A stretch of 64,000 nucleotides of DNA from Acidobacteriaceae bacterium TAA 166 (GTDB lineage Bacteria; Acidobacteriota; Terriglobia; Terriglobales; Acidobacteriaceae). The translations under genes were made by a program, and so were the position numbers. Location of the stretch: NCBI GenBank assembly GCA_000421065.1, contig ATWD01000002.1:1-64000 (forward strand), in the 5' to 3' direction. The notes under the pieces were generated by a model that searched no databases, was not told where the DNA came from, and saw nothing but the letters and a program-made list of their open reading frames with translations. Of this stretch, positions 18,406 to 27,649 are shown one piece after another (position 1 is the stretch's first letter; the number at the start of each line of letters is the position of its first letter).

Positions 18406-18900
18406 ATGAGGAAGATCGTAATCATTCTGGCGATGTTTGTCGCAAGTGGCGTGGCGTATGCGCAGAACAGCGATCTTGGAGTATTAGTCGGAACGACGTA
18501 TACCGGATCAAGCCTGCGATTTGGCACTCAGGTGAACTATGCCTGGCAATTCTGGGAGCGGCCTGTTGGACGGCTCTATCTGGAACTTCCGGTCATTATT
18601 CCGGCAGCCGATAAAGACAGCCCGATTTCATTACGCTTATTTGTGACGCCGGGCATCCGGTATCACTTCAACGTCACCCCACGGGCGGTTCTTTATGCTG
18701 CTGCGGGTGGTGGGCTTGGTTATATTCCAGGGTCATCCCGGACAAGTGGAGCCTTCGCATTCGGAGGAGGAGTTGATTTTCGTCTTACGCGGCTATGGAG
18801 CGTGCGGGGAGATTTGCGCAATATCACGACGACATCGAAGGTTCTTGACTCAGGTCGGAATAGCCCATCGGTCATGGTAGGTGTGGCGATGCACTTTTAG
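18406..18900 (+). CDS. Small outer-membrane beta-barrel protein
   Basis: 164 residues. Signal peptide IVIILAMFVASGVAYAQ with a cleavage site after AQ. The mature part alternates hydrophobic and polar residues with aromatic girdles and strong Gly content (YAAAGGGLGYIPG, GAFAFGGGVDFRL) and ends in Phe (MVGVAMHF), the C-terminal signal for outer-membrane insertion. OmpA-like/OprF-like eight-stranded barrels have this size. Function unknown. Divergent from the LytS/LytTR operon. Confidence 0.75.
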   Translation: MRKIVIILAMFVASGVAYAQNSDLGVLVGTTYTGSSLRFGTQVNYAWQFWERPVGRLYLELPVIIPAADKDSPISLRLFVTPGIRYHFNVTPRAVLYAAAGGGLGYIPGSSRTSGAFAFGGGVDFRLTRLWSVRGDLRNITTTSKVLDSGRNSPSVMVGVAMHF

Positions 18901-19015
18901 CGAGTCCCATCCGTTCGAATACCTCAAAGAGACGTCCCTAAAGCAACTGCGTATCAGAGGCTCGGGAAGTTGCGCATTAAAACCACTCGATTGAGCTTGA
19001 AAAAAGGTACTGTTC

Positions 19016-19441
19016 ATGGAATTCGTATTTGGTTTTCGGAAGACCCCCCTCGCGTCGTGGAGGTTACGCTTCGCAGAGTCGCCGGTCTCATTGTTTAAGC
19101 AAATCAATAGTTCGGAGTCTAGGGAATCCGAACGAGCAGCGAGAGCAGAATCGTCACGATTGCGCCGCCGTGTTCTACGGAGAGATCACTACGGATGTCG
19201 CGGCTGCGACCGGGACGGCTTGGATGTCACGCTTGCCGTTCACCCGATTCATGCCAGCACTTCCCATGAGGACGATATGCTCTCTCTGTGTAGAGAGTGC
19301 TTTAATCTGGTTGAGCGAAAGAATATTAGCGCGAATCACGTTCCAGACTTTCTGCGCAAGCTTTGGCGTGAATTACATCCACCGGCCTGTTCCGTTGCGA
19401 CCCAACGAGAGGAACACTCGGAGTGGTTGAAATCTTCCTAG
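19016..19441 (+). CDS. HNH-like zinc-knuckle protein
   Basis: 141 residues. The central part, RRRVLRRDHYGCRGCDRDGL then LAVHPIHASTSHEDDMLSLC and RECF, has the CxxC...His...CxxC spacing of an HNH endonuclease domain, but the expected HH pair is VHPIH and the Asn is not obvious, so cleavage activity is uncertain. The start at 19016 is not preceded by a good ribosome site, so the true start may be internal. It ends 14 bp before the next gene's ATG. Possibly a degraded or non-catalytic member. Confidence 0.6.
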   Translation: MEFVFGFRKTPLASWRLRFAESPVSLFKQINSSESRESERAARAESSRLRRRVLRRDHYGCRGCDRDGLDVTLAVHPIHASTSHEDDMLSLCRECFNLVERKNISANHVPDFLRKLWRELHPPACSVATQREEHSEWLKSS

Positions 19442-19455
19442 AGAAGGAGATTGAG

Positions 19456-19862
19456 ATGCATAAAAGGTTTTTGTGGGTTCTTGTTTTCTTAGTAGCGTGT
19501 GGTATTTCAGACAGTACAACCTTCGCATCTACTGACCGTACAAACGTCCGCGCTGCAAAGCTGAAAGCGCAGCTTGACGAGGTATCTGACGGAACTATTC
19601 TCAGCGTGAAACTAAAGGATCATAGCGAGGGGCGGGGAGAGTTGGTTGCGCGGTCCGAAGAGAGCTTTGAGTTGGCGACCCCAAATCAGTCCCAGTGAGC
19701 TATACCGATGTAAAAAGCTTTACCGAAGATCCAGGTGGCCAGGCTACTCCGGGGAATGCACCAAACCAGTCGCGGCATCACGGTCGGTTCGTTCGTAATG
19801 TTGTGATTGGCGTTGCTGCGATGTGCGTTCTTTCGGTCGTGATTGCAGTAGCCGCCAAGTAG
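19456..19862 (+). pseudogene. Small exported/membrane protein, frameshifted
   Basis: GAGAAGGAGA precedes the ATG at 19456. The first frame gives a signal peptide (FLWVLVFLVACGISDSTTFA) then LKAQLDEVSDGTILSVKLKD and ESFELATPN; the matching end, VSYTDVKSFTED and VVIGVAAMCVLSVVIAVAAK, is in another frame from about 19695. Together they look like a family common in acidobacteria in which an SH3-like region is followed by a C-terminal membrane helix. A single indel near 19690 separates the parts. Function unknown. Confidence 0.6.
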
Positions 19863-20330
19863 GTTTTTTCCAGAATCAGAACCCGGCTACAACTGCAGCA
19901 GCATTGTCACTCGGATTCGCCGACGACCGTGAACCTGCGTGTAGAGTGATCTGGCATCAGGAACTCATACACGATTCTGTACTCTGACAATAGAGAATGC
20001 TCTTTTTTGTCTCTCTTGGCTTTGTAGTCTCCTCAGGGAAGCAGTCCCTTTCAGGGTGCCGCCACCCTTGTGGTCGCCTACGACCAACTCACACTTCTAT
20101 CTATTTAGAATCAGTGGGATACGGGTGCCCTCTTAGTGCTGGCCTGATTCGTTCCCCGTTTTTTAGCATTCGCCAGAGATCATGACCTTTGGGATCGAAG
20201 TCTTCAGGTCAAGCCGACATATTGTTACTGATCCGGACGACGCGCATGAGATCGTAACGCTGATGAACTGTGGGTGAGGGACCCTTGAGCGCAGTTGTAT
20301 TGAGCCATTCCGTTTGCTAGTTTGGCGTAG
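19863..20330. other. Intergenic stretch, no gene seen
   Basis: No coding frame with family resemblance, no RNA gene and no clear terminator were recognised. Short frames here lack homology-like patterns. Confidence 0.4.
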
Positions 20331-21593
20331 ATGCAGCCGCCTGTGCCCGAACAGCTCAGCAGGACCATTGAGACTCTCTACCGGTCGGAGTCGGGCCGGG
20401 TTCTGGCGACGCTTGTGCGCCTCCTCGGAGACCTGGACCTAGCCGAAGAGTCGATGCACGAGGCGTTCGCCGCCGCTCTGGAGACCTGGACGCTGGCTGG
20501 CATTCCGGACAAGCCACGACCGTGGCTTATTTCAACGGCACGCTTCAGGGCCATAGACGTTATTCGCCGACGCGCGCGCTTCGATGGAGCAGAGAGAGAT
20601 CTTGTTGCCCATATGGAATCGCGCGTCAACGATGCTCCCAGCGGGAATGAAGAGATTGGAGATGAAGAGATTGAGGACGATCGCCTCCGTCTGATTTTCA
20701 CTTGTTGCCATCCCGCTCTGTTGCCGGAAGGACAGATAGCGCTTACACTGCGTGAAGTTTGCGGCCTGACAACCGAGGAGATTGCCAGGGCATTTCTCAT
20801 TACGCCGGCAACGCTCGCCCAACGCATCGTGCGCGCGAAGGCCGTCATCCGCGATAAGGCTGTTCCTTACAAGGTGCCCGCATTGCAGGAATTGCCGGCA
20901 AGGTTAGGAGCCGTACTTCAAGTCGTGTATCTGGTCTTCAACGAGGGCTACTCTGCTGCGGCGGGAGCGGAAGTGACGCGGGCCGAATTGACTAGCGAAG
21001 CGATTCGTCTGGGTCGGCTGGTGATCGAACTTCTGCCAGAGCCGGAAGCGATCGGGCTGCTTTCACTGATGTTGCTCCAGGAATCCCGTCGCGCCGCGAG
21101 AACCTCTCCGACCGGAGAACTGATTTTGCTGGACAATCAAGACCGCGCGCTCTGGAACCGAGAGCAGATCGCAGAGGGAGTGGCATTGGTGGAGAGAGCC
21201 CTGAAGTCCCACCGTTTCGGCTCTTACACACTGCAGGCTGCGATTGCGGCCGTTCATGCTGAGGCTGAATCGCCTGCTGCAACCGACTGGCGGCAGATTG
21301 TTGCGCTTTACAACCAATTGGTGCGAATTCAGCCTTCGCCAGTTGTATATCTAAATCGTGCCGTGGCCATTGCCATGCGGGATGGTCCAGAGGCCGGTCT
21401 GGAGCATATCGACGCGGCGTTGGAATATGGCGAATTGGCAAATTACTACCTGGCGCATTCAGCCCGTGCAGATATGTATCGCAGGCTCGGCAGGACCGCT
21501 GAGGCTCGGTCCTCTTATGAGAAAGCTCTGGCGCTGACCCAACAGGAACCGGAGCGGCAATTCCTGCAGGAGATGATTAAACAGTTGAAATAA
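20331..21593 (+). CDS. ECF-type RNA polymerase sigma factor with DUF6596 C-terminus
   Basis: 420 residues. Residues 10-80 carry sigma region 2 (ESGRVLATLVRLLGDLDLAE, FAAALETW, RFRAIDVIRRRARFD) and residues 105-175 region 4 (LTLREVCGLTTEEIARAFL, LAQRIVRAKAVIRD). The remaining 240 residues are the long helical, TPR-like extension of the family often annotated as DUF6596 (VYLVFNEGYSAAAG is its signature). No anti-sigma factor is nearby. Such sigma factors are routinely next to YCII-domain proteins, as here (21870). Confidence 0.93.
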   Translation: MQPPVPEQLSRTIETLYRSESGRVLATLVRLLGDLDLAEESMHEAFAAALETWTLAGIPDKPRPWLISTARFRAIDVIRRRARFDGAERDLVAHMESRVNDAPSGNEEIGDEEIEDDRLRLIFTCCHPALLPEGQIALTLREVCGLTTEEIARAFLITPATLAQRIVRAKAVIRDKAVPYKVPALQELPARLGAVLQVVYLVFNEGYSAAAGAEVTRAELTSEAIRLGRLVIELLPEPEAIGLLSLMLLQESRRAARTSPTGELILLDNQDRALWNREQIAEGVALVERALKSHRFGSYTLQAAIAAVHAEAESPAATDWRQIVALYNQLVRIQPSPVVYLNRAVAIAMRDGPEAGLEHIDAALEYGELANYYLAHSARADMYRRLGRTAEARSSYEKALALTQQEPERQFLQEMIKQLK

Positions 21594-21869
21594 AAATTGG
21601 GATAGCTGTCGATTTTCCGTCTTCCCAACGACTATAGGACAAAAGAACGATGAGCTACGGTTCCTGAGTGAACTGGAAACGAGCCAGCGAAAACAAGCCA
21701 CAGGAAGAAAAACAGGAGAATTTATGCCATAGTATCCGGACCCGAAGAGAGCAACGGAGTAGTCTCGCCCGGCGCGACTTCGGAATATGCGCCGTCTTGA
21801 CTATGGGATAAACGAGCCAGCGCGAAGCTACGCCGCTGGCTCCCACACGGAAGGAAAAGGAGAAGAACA
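21594..21869. other. Intergenic region with a stem-loop
   Basis: GAGCCAGCG (21814-21822) and CGCTGGCTC (21834-21842) form a 9-bp perfect stem just before the YCII gene. There is no T run, so it is not a classic terminator. No gene seen. Confidence 0.4.
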
Positions 21870-22271
21870 GTGAAATACATCTGTTTTGGCTACTACGACA
21901 AAAGCAAATTCGATGGCATGACTGAGAGCGAGCGAAACGCCATGTTCGATACATGCTTAGAATATGACGACCATCTTCGCGCCAGCGGGCACTGGGTCGG
22001 TGGAGAAGCGCTTCAGGGGCCAGAGACCGCCCTGACCCTATATTGGAAGAACGGCAAGGTGGCAACGACCGACGGCCCTTACGCCGAAACCAAAGAACAA
22101 CTTGGCGGCATTCTGGTCCTCGAGGCGCGGGACATGAATCATGCTGTACAGCTCATGGCGCAGCATCCGGCGATGACGTATGGCAACATTTTCGAGATTC
22201 GGCCAGCCGGGGATATGAACGAAATCATGAAGGCAAGTGAGCAGCGACGGAGACAGGTCGTCGCACCCTGA
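21870..22271 (+). CDS. YCII/DGPF-domain protein
   Basis: 133 residues, GTG start preceded by AAAAGGAG at seven bases' spacing. The family signature is complete: GYYDKSKFDGMTESERNAMF near the start, WVGGEALQGPETALTL, TDGPYAETKEQLGG and ARDMNHAVQLMAQHP. These dimeric ferredoxin-like-fold proteins are genetically linked to DUF6596-type sigma factors, the gene just upstream. The biochemical role is unknown; they are thought to bind small molecules or act with the sigma factor. Confidence 0.92.
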   Translation: MKYICFGYYDKSKFDGMTESERNAMFDTCLEYDDHLRASGHWVGGEALQGPETALTLYWKNGKVATTDGPYAETKEQLGGILVLEARDMNHAVQLMAQHPAMTYGNIFEIRPAGDMNEIMKASEQRRRQVVAP

Positions 22272-22692
22272 AGACGGTTCTAGTTTGTCACGGACGGAAT
22301 CGACAAGCGCTGGCAAGCGCAAAGAAAACCGTTGCCAGCGCTGCAGCGATTTCCGCAGCGCGAACTGTCAACTGTTGCCAACAGGCCAATGCGCTCATCG
22401 AGCCTTAGAGCAGTCCATTCCGAGATGCTTGGTCCCGAGAACGGACGTTAGGCCGTCCTGCCATGCGCCTCGCGGAATAGCTGGTGGAGTTGCCGAAGGT
22501 GCGTCTTCATGAACTGTCTGTAACCAAAGTCTGTGTTGCGGTTCCTCTCGATCAGCGCCAGCAGCCCAACGAATCAATAGGTGATAGACCACAAGTCGCC
22601 AGCCAGTCGCGTGGGATAGTTGCCTTCTAATTATACCAGATCTGCGACTCTGATATTGATTGAGAAATCCCTCGTTTCGGGTAGTGTAATTT
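22272..22692. other. Intergenic stretch without a convincing gene
   Basis: Minus-strand frames near 22440-22600 contain coding-like text (RLVVYHLLIRWAAGADREE) but no recognised family, start or stop arrangement. It could be a decayed gene. Confidence 0.3.
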
Positions 22693-23019
22693 TCAAAGGT
22701 TGGCAATTCGTCTCTCCGCTATTTCGATCAGCTGATTGCACCGAGTCAACGTCTCTTCGCCGAATTGACATTCGAGCCGCGCGAGGAGGGTTATTGATGA
22801 AAGCATCTTCCCGAATATTTTTTTTGCCATTCCACAAGGACCCCGCTCTGGCTGACTGAGTTTGAGGTGCCAATGAATCTTCTCCGCGTCCAAATACACC
22901 TCAACCATGTTGTTCAGAAGTAGATCGAGCGCTCTGCACAAACTTGCTTCAGCAGAAACGGATGTGACCGACTGGGGTTCGAGGGTTGTGAGTTCATTCC
23001 TTTTTCGTTGTGTCCCCAT
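22693..23019 (-). CDS. Possible Dps/ferritin-like fragment
   Basis: 108 residues. LCRALDLLLNNMVEVYLDAEKIHWHLK resembles in spacing the first helix of Dps proteins (LL-NM--YL--K--HWH), which bears the iron-ligand His. The rest, ending LIEIAERRIANL, could align with the second helix, but the conserved GPHF-RDYH loop is missing. Either a degenerate Dps (DNA protection, iron storage) or an unrelated protein. It is the nearest gene downstream of the efflux operon on the same strand, 75 bp after tolC-like. Confidence 0.35.
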   Translation of the reverse strand: MGTQRKRNELTTLEPQSVTSVSAEASLCRALDLLLNNMVEVYLDAEKIHWHLKLSQPERGPCGMAKKIFGKMLSSITLLARLECQFGEETLTRCNQLIEIAERRIANL

Positions 23020-23094
23020 TGCGCTTCTCCGCGATGAACAGTGGTGATAGAAGCTAGCGTTGAATGGGCTTCGTCACCGAGTGGTCACCGCCTC

Positions 23095-24444
23095 CTATTT
23101 CTTGTAGGTGTCTTCAATGTGACCGGCCGATCGAGCCAGGTCTGCTTTAGCCTGATTGACTTTGAATAGCGCCGAGATCTGGTCATCATAGGCACGGGCA
23201 AGCGTGTCCTGCGCGGTCACGACTTCGATATTGTCGGAAGCGCCAGCCTCGAATCGGTCGCGGGCTTGAGTCACCTCTTGCTCAGCAAGATCTAATCCGT
23301 CATTCGCAACCTTGACTTCTTGGAGAGCTGCTTCCAGCCTTGCCGTAGCAGTCTTTACGTCCTCTGCGATTCGGTTCCTAAGCTCCTGTTCCTGTTGTTT
23401 TAGCTGATCGATCTGAAGCGTCGAGCTTGCGACTTCGGAGCGGATGCGGCCACCGGTGAAGAGGGGAATCGAAAGGCCGGCTTCGTAGTGATAGGTGGGA
23501 ATCAGGTTATCGAAGTGATTGCCCTGTTCGTTCCAGGTGCCTCCGAGATTGATATAAGGAAGACGCTCTCCACGGGCGCTTGCGAGTTCATGCTTCGCGG
23601 CTTCGATACGGCTTCTCAGAGCAATCATCTCCGGTCGTTGCGCATAGGCCGCATCGAGTGTCCCCTCCTGATCTGGGAATGAGTGATTCACATATTCCTC
23701 AGAGTCGGACAAGGTGAGCATAGTAACAGGAGGCAGGTTGAGCAGGTGTACCAACTCATAGAGAGCTGTCTGGGCCTCTTCACGGACCACAAGCAGCGCT
23801 TGTTGCTGCGTCTTGAGCTTCTGGTTGGCGCGCAGCGTATCGAGTCCAGTTCCTGCGCCGGCATCCTCCAGATGCGTAGCCTGATCGAAGAGCCTCTGTG
23901 CAAGGGCAACCTGCACCTCCTCCGCTTTAGCCGTGGATTCCAGGCGCAGGCAAAGCAGGTATTGGCTGACGACGAGCTGAACCATTTGTTCACGGGCGGT
24001 CTTTGCATCCGCGAGCGATGCTGCATGGCTCGATTTCTCAGCGCGGTAATGCTCAAGCAGGGCTGCATTGAATACTGAAGCATTGAACTGAGTTCCGGCT
24101 GTAATCACCTGGAACGGCCCTTCGTGCTGCGGGAAAAATCCGGCCGTCGTTCCAAACTCCGATTGGACGTTGATTCGATTGACTGCGTCGCTCGCCCCAA
24201 AGCTGGCCTGGGGAAGCAGCGCGGCGAGAGCCCTGCGCTGTTCCTGTTTTGCCAGCGATGAGTTGATCCCCGCGATTTGCACGTTCGGGTTTTGGTTAAG
24301 TGCAAGCTGTACGGCTTCGGCCAGACTAAGGGTCCGCGATGCACCCTGTTGGCCGAAAGAGTAATGAAATGCCGAAGAACTGACGATCAGGAAAAGGATG
24401 AACTCCCGCATGGGAGACCTTCTGGAATATGTCGAACGATTCAT
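23095..24444 (-). CDS. TolC-family outer-membrane efflux protein
   Basis: About 440 residues. Signal peptide (FILFLIVSSSAFHYSFGQ) then two repeated outer-membrane-efflux domains with long coiled-coil helices (KSSHAASLADAKTAREQMVQ, QLKQQEQELRNRIAEDV) and the AGASDNIEVVTAQDTLARAYDD stretch characteristic of the family. Forms the trimeric exit duct for the HlyD/MFS pump encoded upstream. The ATG at 24444 overlaps the stop of the ferredoxin-like gene (ATGA); an ATG at 24411 directly before the signal peptide is a possible alternative. Last gene of the operon. Confidence 0.93.
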   Translation of the reverse strand: MNRSTYSRRSPMREFILFLIVSSSAFHYSFGQQGASRTLSLAEAVQLALNQNPNVQIAGINSSLAKQEQRRALAALLPQASFGASDAVNRINVQSEFGTTAGFFPQHEGPFQVITAGTQFNASVFNAALLEHYRAEKSSHAASLADAKTAREQMVQLVVSQYLLCLRLESTAKAEEVQVALAQRLFDQATHLEDAGAGTGLDTLRANQKLKTQQQALLVVREEAQTALYELVHLLNLPPVTMLTLSDSEEYVNHSFPDQEGTLDAAYAQRPEMIALRSRIEAAKHELASARGERLPYINLGGTWNEQGNHFDNLIPTYHYEAGLSIPLFTGGRIRSEVASSTLQIDQLKQQEQELRNRIAEDVKTATARLEAALQEVKVANDGLDLAEQEVTQARDRFEAGASDNIEVVTAQDTLARAYDDQISALFKVNQAKADLARSAGHIEDTYKK

Positions 24445-24791
24445 GAGTTGAGTCCTAAGATTTTGTCTACGATTGCGGGAATCTGGTCCACGGAGACACG
24501 CTCGAAGGTGATCTGCGGATCGCGGAGCAGACTCTCGTCAAGCCTGTTAGGGGGTACGGCACTTTCCGCAACAAAACCTGTGAAGCCAAGTAAGACTGGC
24601 CCGTCCTCGCATCGATCCAGACATCTGGAAGGGCGAACGTCGATATGGGCTGCGGCAAGACCGCGGTTTTCAATTTTTTCCCTCAAGGCCGCGATGATTT
24701 CGGATGCGCCTTTGGCGCCGCAGGAAGGTCGACCGTCCATGCGGGTTTTCATACAGGTGAAGATTCGCAAGGCAGGTTTTCTATTCTGCAT
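24441..24791 (-). CDS. Thioredoxin-fold [2Fe-2S] ferredoxin-like protein in an efflux operon
   Basis: 116 residues from the ATG at 24791. Cys13, Cys24, Cys57 and Cys61 give the C-x10-C ... C-x3-C ligand pattern of thioredoxin-like [2Fe-2S] ferredoxins (CMKTRMDGRPSC and SRCLDRCEDGP). It overlaps the MFS gene by 11 bp upstream and tolC by 4 bp downstream, so its translation is coupled to the pump. A redox protein is not a standard pump component; it might sense or reduce the exported compound. A longer reading frame to 24977 lies inside the MFS gene and is rejected. Confidence 0.85.
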   Translation of the reverse strand: MQNRKPALRIFTCMKTRMDGRPSCGAKGASEIIAALREKIENRGLAAAHIDVRPSRCLDRCEDGPVLLGFTGFVAESAVPPNRLDESLLRDPQITFERVSVDQIPAIVDKILGLNS

Positions 24792-26373
24792 GGAATGCCT
24801 CCGGCGGCGGCGCAACCTGGGGTTTGCGAATGAGGAGCGGGATGGGAGCGGCGCAAAAGGACAGGAGCGCCAGTAGCGAGAACACATCCACGTAGGAAAG
24901 CAACGATGCCTGTTCGCCAAGCTCTCGTCCCATGAATGCAACGGATCCCGTTGCGGCGTCCGCCCATGACCAACCATGATGGAATAGAAGCTGAGCTGCG
25001 CCTTGTAACGAGGTTCGGTAAGTCTCGTCGCCGGGAGTCAGGTGGGCAACAAGCACGTTTTGATGAAATTGTGCTCGCCTGGCAAGCAAAGTCGCTGCCA
25101 GAGAGATGCCGCAACTGGCCCCAAAATTGCGCGACAGATTCAGCAGACCGCTTCCGGCAGTAATCTTTTCCTTAGACAGGAAGCCGAAGGCCATCACGTT
25201 GATAGGAACCATGAGTCCAGCGAGGCCGAAAACCTCGAGAAGCCGGCTGGCAAGCACGAGCCAGTACGGTATCTGCAGATCCCAACCGGACATCACCAAG
25301 CATGCCAGGCCATGGACGATGAAGCCCAATAAAACCATGTAGCGCGGCGTGATCTTCCTGATCAGTATGGGCATGAAGGGCATCATCACCATGAAAATGA
25401 GTGCGGACGGGGAAAGGCAGAGCCCTGCCGTGGTCGCGGTCCAGCCGAGCATCTCCTGCGCGAAGAGCGGTATAAGGTAAGTCACCGCGTAGAAGAGAAA
25501 ACCCATTACCAGCATCGCTATGACGGAAAGGGCGAAGTTCCCGTTTTTGATTACGCGGAGATCGACGACTGGATGCTCTTGATGCAACTCCCACCAGATG
25601 AATGCCGTGAGAGCACAGCAACTCAGAACAAAGAAGTTGGTGATGAACTGAGAGCCGAACCAGTCATCGATCTGTCCGCGGTCAAGGACAACCTGTAGAG
25701 CCCCAAGTCCGACGGCCAGAAAGCCCAGGCCCAGGTAATCGAACTTCCTGTCTCGGAAGGAGAAACGAACGATGTGCGGCGGGTCCTGGACTAAACGCGA
25801 GTTCAGAACGAAGGCAAGTATCCCGATCGGTATGTTGATGAAGAAGATCCAACGCCAGGAGTAGTTATCTGTAATCCATCCTCCAAGAAATGGTCCCAGC
25901 GCGGGCGCAATCACGGCGGTAATAGAAAATACCGCCTGCGCCTGGCTACGCTTCTCTGCGGGAAAAGCATCCATAATGATAGCCTGTGAAATCGGCTGCA
26001 AACCTCCGCCACCGAGCCCCTGAAGCACTCGAAAAAAAACCAGCCAATAGAGCGTCGGCGCCAGACCACACAGGGCGGAGGCTATCGTAAAGATCACCAC
26101 GCTCCACAGATAGTAGTTCTTGCGCCCCAGCAGGCCGGAGAGATAGCCGCTCAGCGGAAGCACGATTACGTTCGCAACCAGATACGAGGTCAATACATAG
26201 CTCGCCTCGTCGATGCTTGACGACAAGTCCCCAGCGATATGCTCAACGGCCACGTTGACGATGGTTGTGTCGAGAAACTCCATGAATGCAGCCAAGGGCA
26301 CTGTCGTCGCGAGCAGCCAGGGATTGGTGGCACGAGGCGTTAACATCGGGACGGAAAGAGTTGTAGTTGCCAT
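24781..26373 (-). CDS. DHA2-family MFS multidrug transporter (EmrB/QacA type)
   Basis: 530 residues with about 14 transmembrane helices. The first helix ends in EFLDTTIVNVAVEHI, the DHA2 signature; loop 2-3 has LSGLLGRKNYYLWSVVIFT, and helix 5 carries ALGPFLGGWITD, the antiporter motif C. These are proton-driven drug or organic-anion exporters of the inner membrane that work with an HlyD-type adaptor. Starts 28 bp after the HlyD gene ends and overlaps the ferredoxin-like gene. Intact, unlike the DHA2 relic at 29.7 kb. Confidence 0.95.
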   Translation of the reverse strand: MATTTLSVPMLTPRATNPWLLATTVPLAAFMEFLDTTIVNVAVEHIAGDLSSSIDEASYVLTSYLVANVIVLPLSGYLSGLLGRKNYYLWSVVIFTIASALCGLAPTLYWLVFFRVLQGLGGGGLQPISQAIIMDAFPAEKRSQAQAVFSITAVIAPALGPFLGGWITDNYSWRWIFFINIPIGILAFVLNSRLVQDPPHIVRFSFRDRKFDYLGLGFLAVGLGALQVVLDRGQIDDWFGSQFITNFFVLSCCALTAFIWWELHQEHPVVDLRVIKNGNFALSVIAMLVMGFLFYAVTYLIPLFAQEMLGWTATTAGLCLSPSALIFMVMMPFMPILIRKITPRYMVLLGFIVHGLACLVMSGWDLQIPYWLVLASRLLEVFGLAGLMVPINVMAFGFLSKEKITAGSGLLNLSRNFGASCGISLAATLLARRAQFHQNVLVAHLTPGDETYRTSLQGAAQLLFHHGWSWADAATGSVAFMGRELGEQASLLSYVDVFSLLALLSFCAAPIPLLIRKPQVAPPPEAFHAE

Positions 26374-26401
26374 AGATACTTCCTTTCTTTAGCTGAAGAG
26401 C

Positions 26402-27649
26402 TCAGCGGGTATGGATCGTGACATCGACATTGGCTCCCACGCCAAGAGCTCCCGATTGCACCGCAGCGGGATCGAGAAGAATCTTTACGGGAATGCGCTG
26501 CACGATCTTCACGAAGTTGCCCGTCGCGTTCTCAGGAGGAAGGAGCGAGAGCCGTGAACCGGTGGCATTGGCAATGGAGTCCACGTGACCCAAAAATGTC
26601 TTGCCGGTCTCATCTACTTCGATCTCTGCTCGATCACCGGGTCTGACATTGCGCAGCTGCGTTTCTTTGTAATTGGCGGTGACCCAGATATCGTGTGTCG
26701 GAACAATCGTAAGCAGCGTCTGCCCCGGAGAGACATAGGCTCCGTTCTCGACGGTGCGCCGGGTAATCCTGCCGTCTTGTGGAGCGACGATTTCGGTATA
26801 GGAGAGCTGCAACTTTGCTGTCTCAACGTTTGCCTCGGCCATCTTCACAGCTGCCTGCATGGCTGCTGAATCGTGAATGCGGATGGCCACCTGCTGATGG
26901 TTTGCCTGGGCTTCAGATAGCTGCGCTTTCGCCTGCTGTACCTTCGAGGTGGCTGTCTGGACAGCCGCATCCCGGATGTCCGCCGTATCGCGCTGTGCGG
27001 CTAATGTCTGTTGAGCTGCATCGAGTTGACCTTGAGCGCTCCGCTCGGCTTGGGCATAGCGGTCAAACTGGAGACTGGATATCTCCCTTTTTTCGATGAG
27101 ATTTTGCATACGACTGAGGTCCGCACGAGCTCGTTCATAATTGGCTTTGCTGTCAGCAAGCTCAGCCATCGCCACGGAGATATCGGCATTGTGCGATTTC
27201 TCCGCTGTCTTGCGCGCTTCAAGAAGCTGTGCCTGAGCAACGGATAGATTCGCCTCGGCAGCGAGAATGGAACTGTCTGTCGTGTTGCTTGTGAGCGGTA
27301 CGTCAACCGTCGCTCCTGCCGCCTGTGCCTCCGCGGACTGGAGAGCGGCTTCTGCATGATCCAGCTCAGCTCGACGATCGCGAGGATCGATGCGGGCGAT
27401 CACCTGTCCTTTTTTAACGATCTGGTTGTCGTCGACAAGAAGCTGACTAATATAGCCGGAAACCTTCGGAGCAACGGGCACAAGACGCCCATCGATTTGA
27501 GCATCATCCGTCGAGACTTCTCCACGGGTTAGAAAGAGATAGATTCCCCCGAAGACAGCCAGGACAATCACAGCCGCGATGGTGTACAGACGAGAGTTCG
27601 AGCGGCGAGTGGTGGTAGTGGTTGGAGCAGCGGCAGGTGTGGTTGACAT
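26402..27649 (-). CDS. HlyD/EmrA-type membrane-fusion protein
   Basis: 415 residues from the ATG at 27649, which has AGAGGA eight bases upstream; a longer start at 27670 is less likely. One N-terminal helix (LYTIAAVIVLAVFGGIYLFL) anchors it in the inner membrane. A lipoyl-like half (VAPKVSGYISQLLVDDN), a long coiled-coil hairpin (residues 95-260) and the second lipoyl half (VAPQDGRITRRTVENGAYVS) follow. It links the MFS pump to TolC. First gene of the minus-strand operon, divergent from the LysR regulator. Confidence 0.95.
   Translation of the reverse strand: MSTTPAAAPTTTTTRRSNSRLYTIAAVIVLAVFGGIYLFLTRGEVSTDDAQIDGRLVPVAPKVSGYISQLLVDDNQIVKKGQVIARIDPRDRRAELDHAEAALQSAEAQAAGATVDVPLTSNTTDSSILAAEANLSVAQAQLLEARKTAEKSHNADISVAMAELADSKANYERARADLSRMQNLIEKREISSLQFDRYAQAERSAQGQLDAAQQTLAAQRDTADIRDAAVQTATSKVQQAKAQLSEAQANHQQVAIRIHDSAAMQAAVKMAEANVETAKLQLSYTEIVAPQDGRITRRTVENGAYVSPGQTLLTIVPTHDIWVTANYKETQLRNVRPGDRAEIEVDETGKTFLGHVDSIANATGSRLSLLPPENATGNFVKIVQRIPVKILLDPAAVQSGALGVGANVDVTIHTR

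Noticed and set aside
24792..24977. Longer N-terminus for the ferredoxin-like gene
   Set aside because: The extra codons lie inside the MFS gene in another frame and are Arg/Ser/Pro-rich; the ATG at 24791 begins the recognisable fold.
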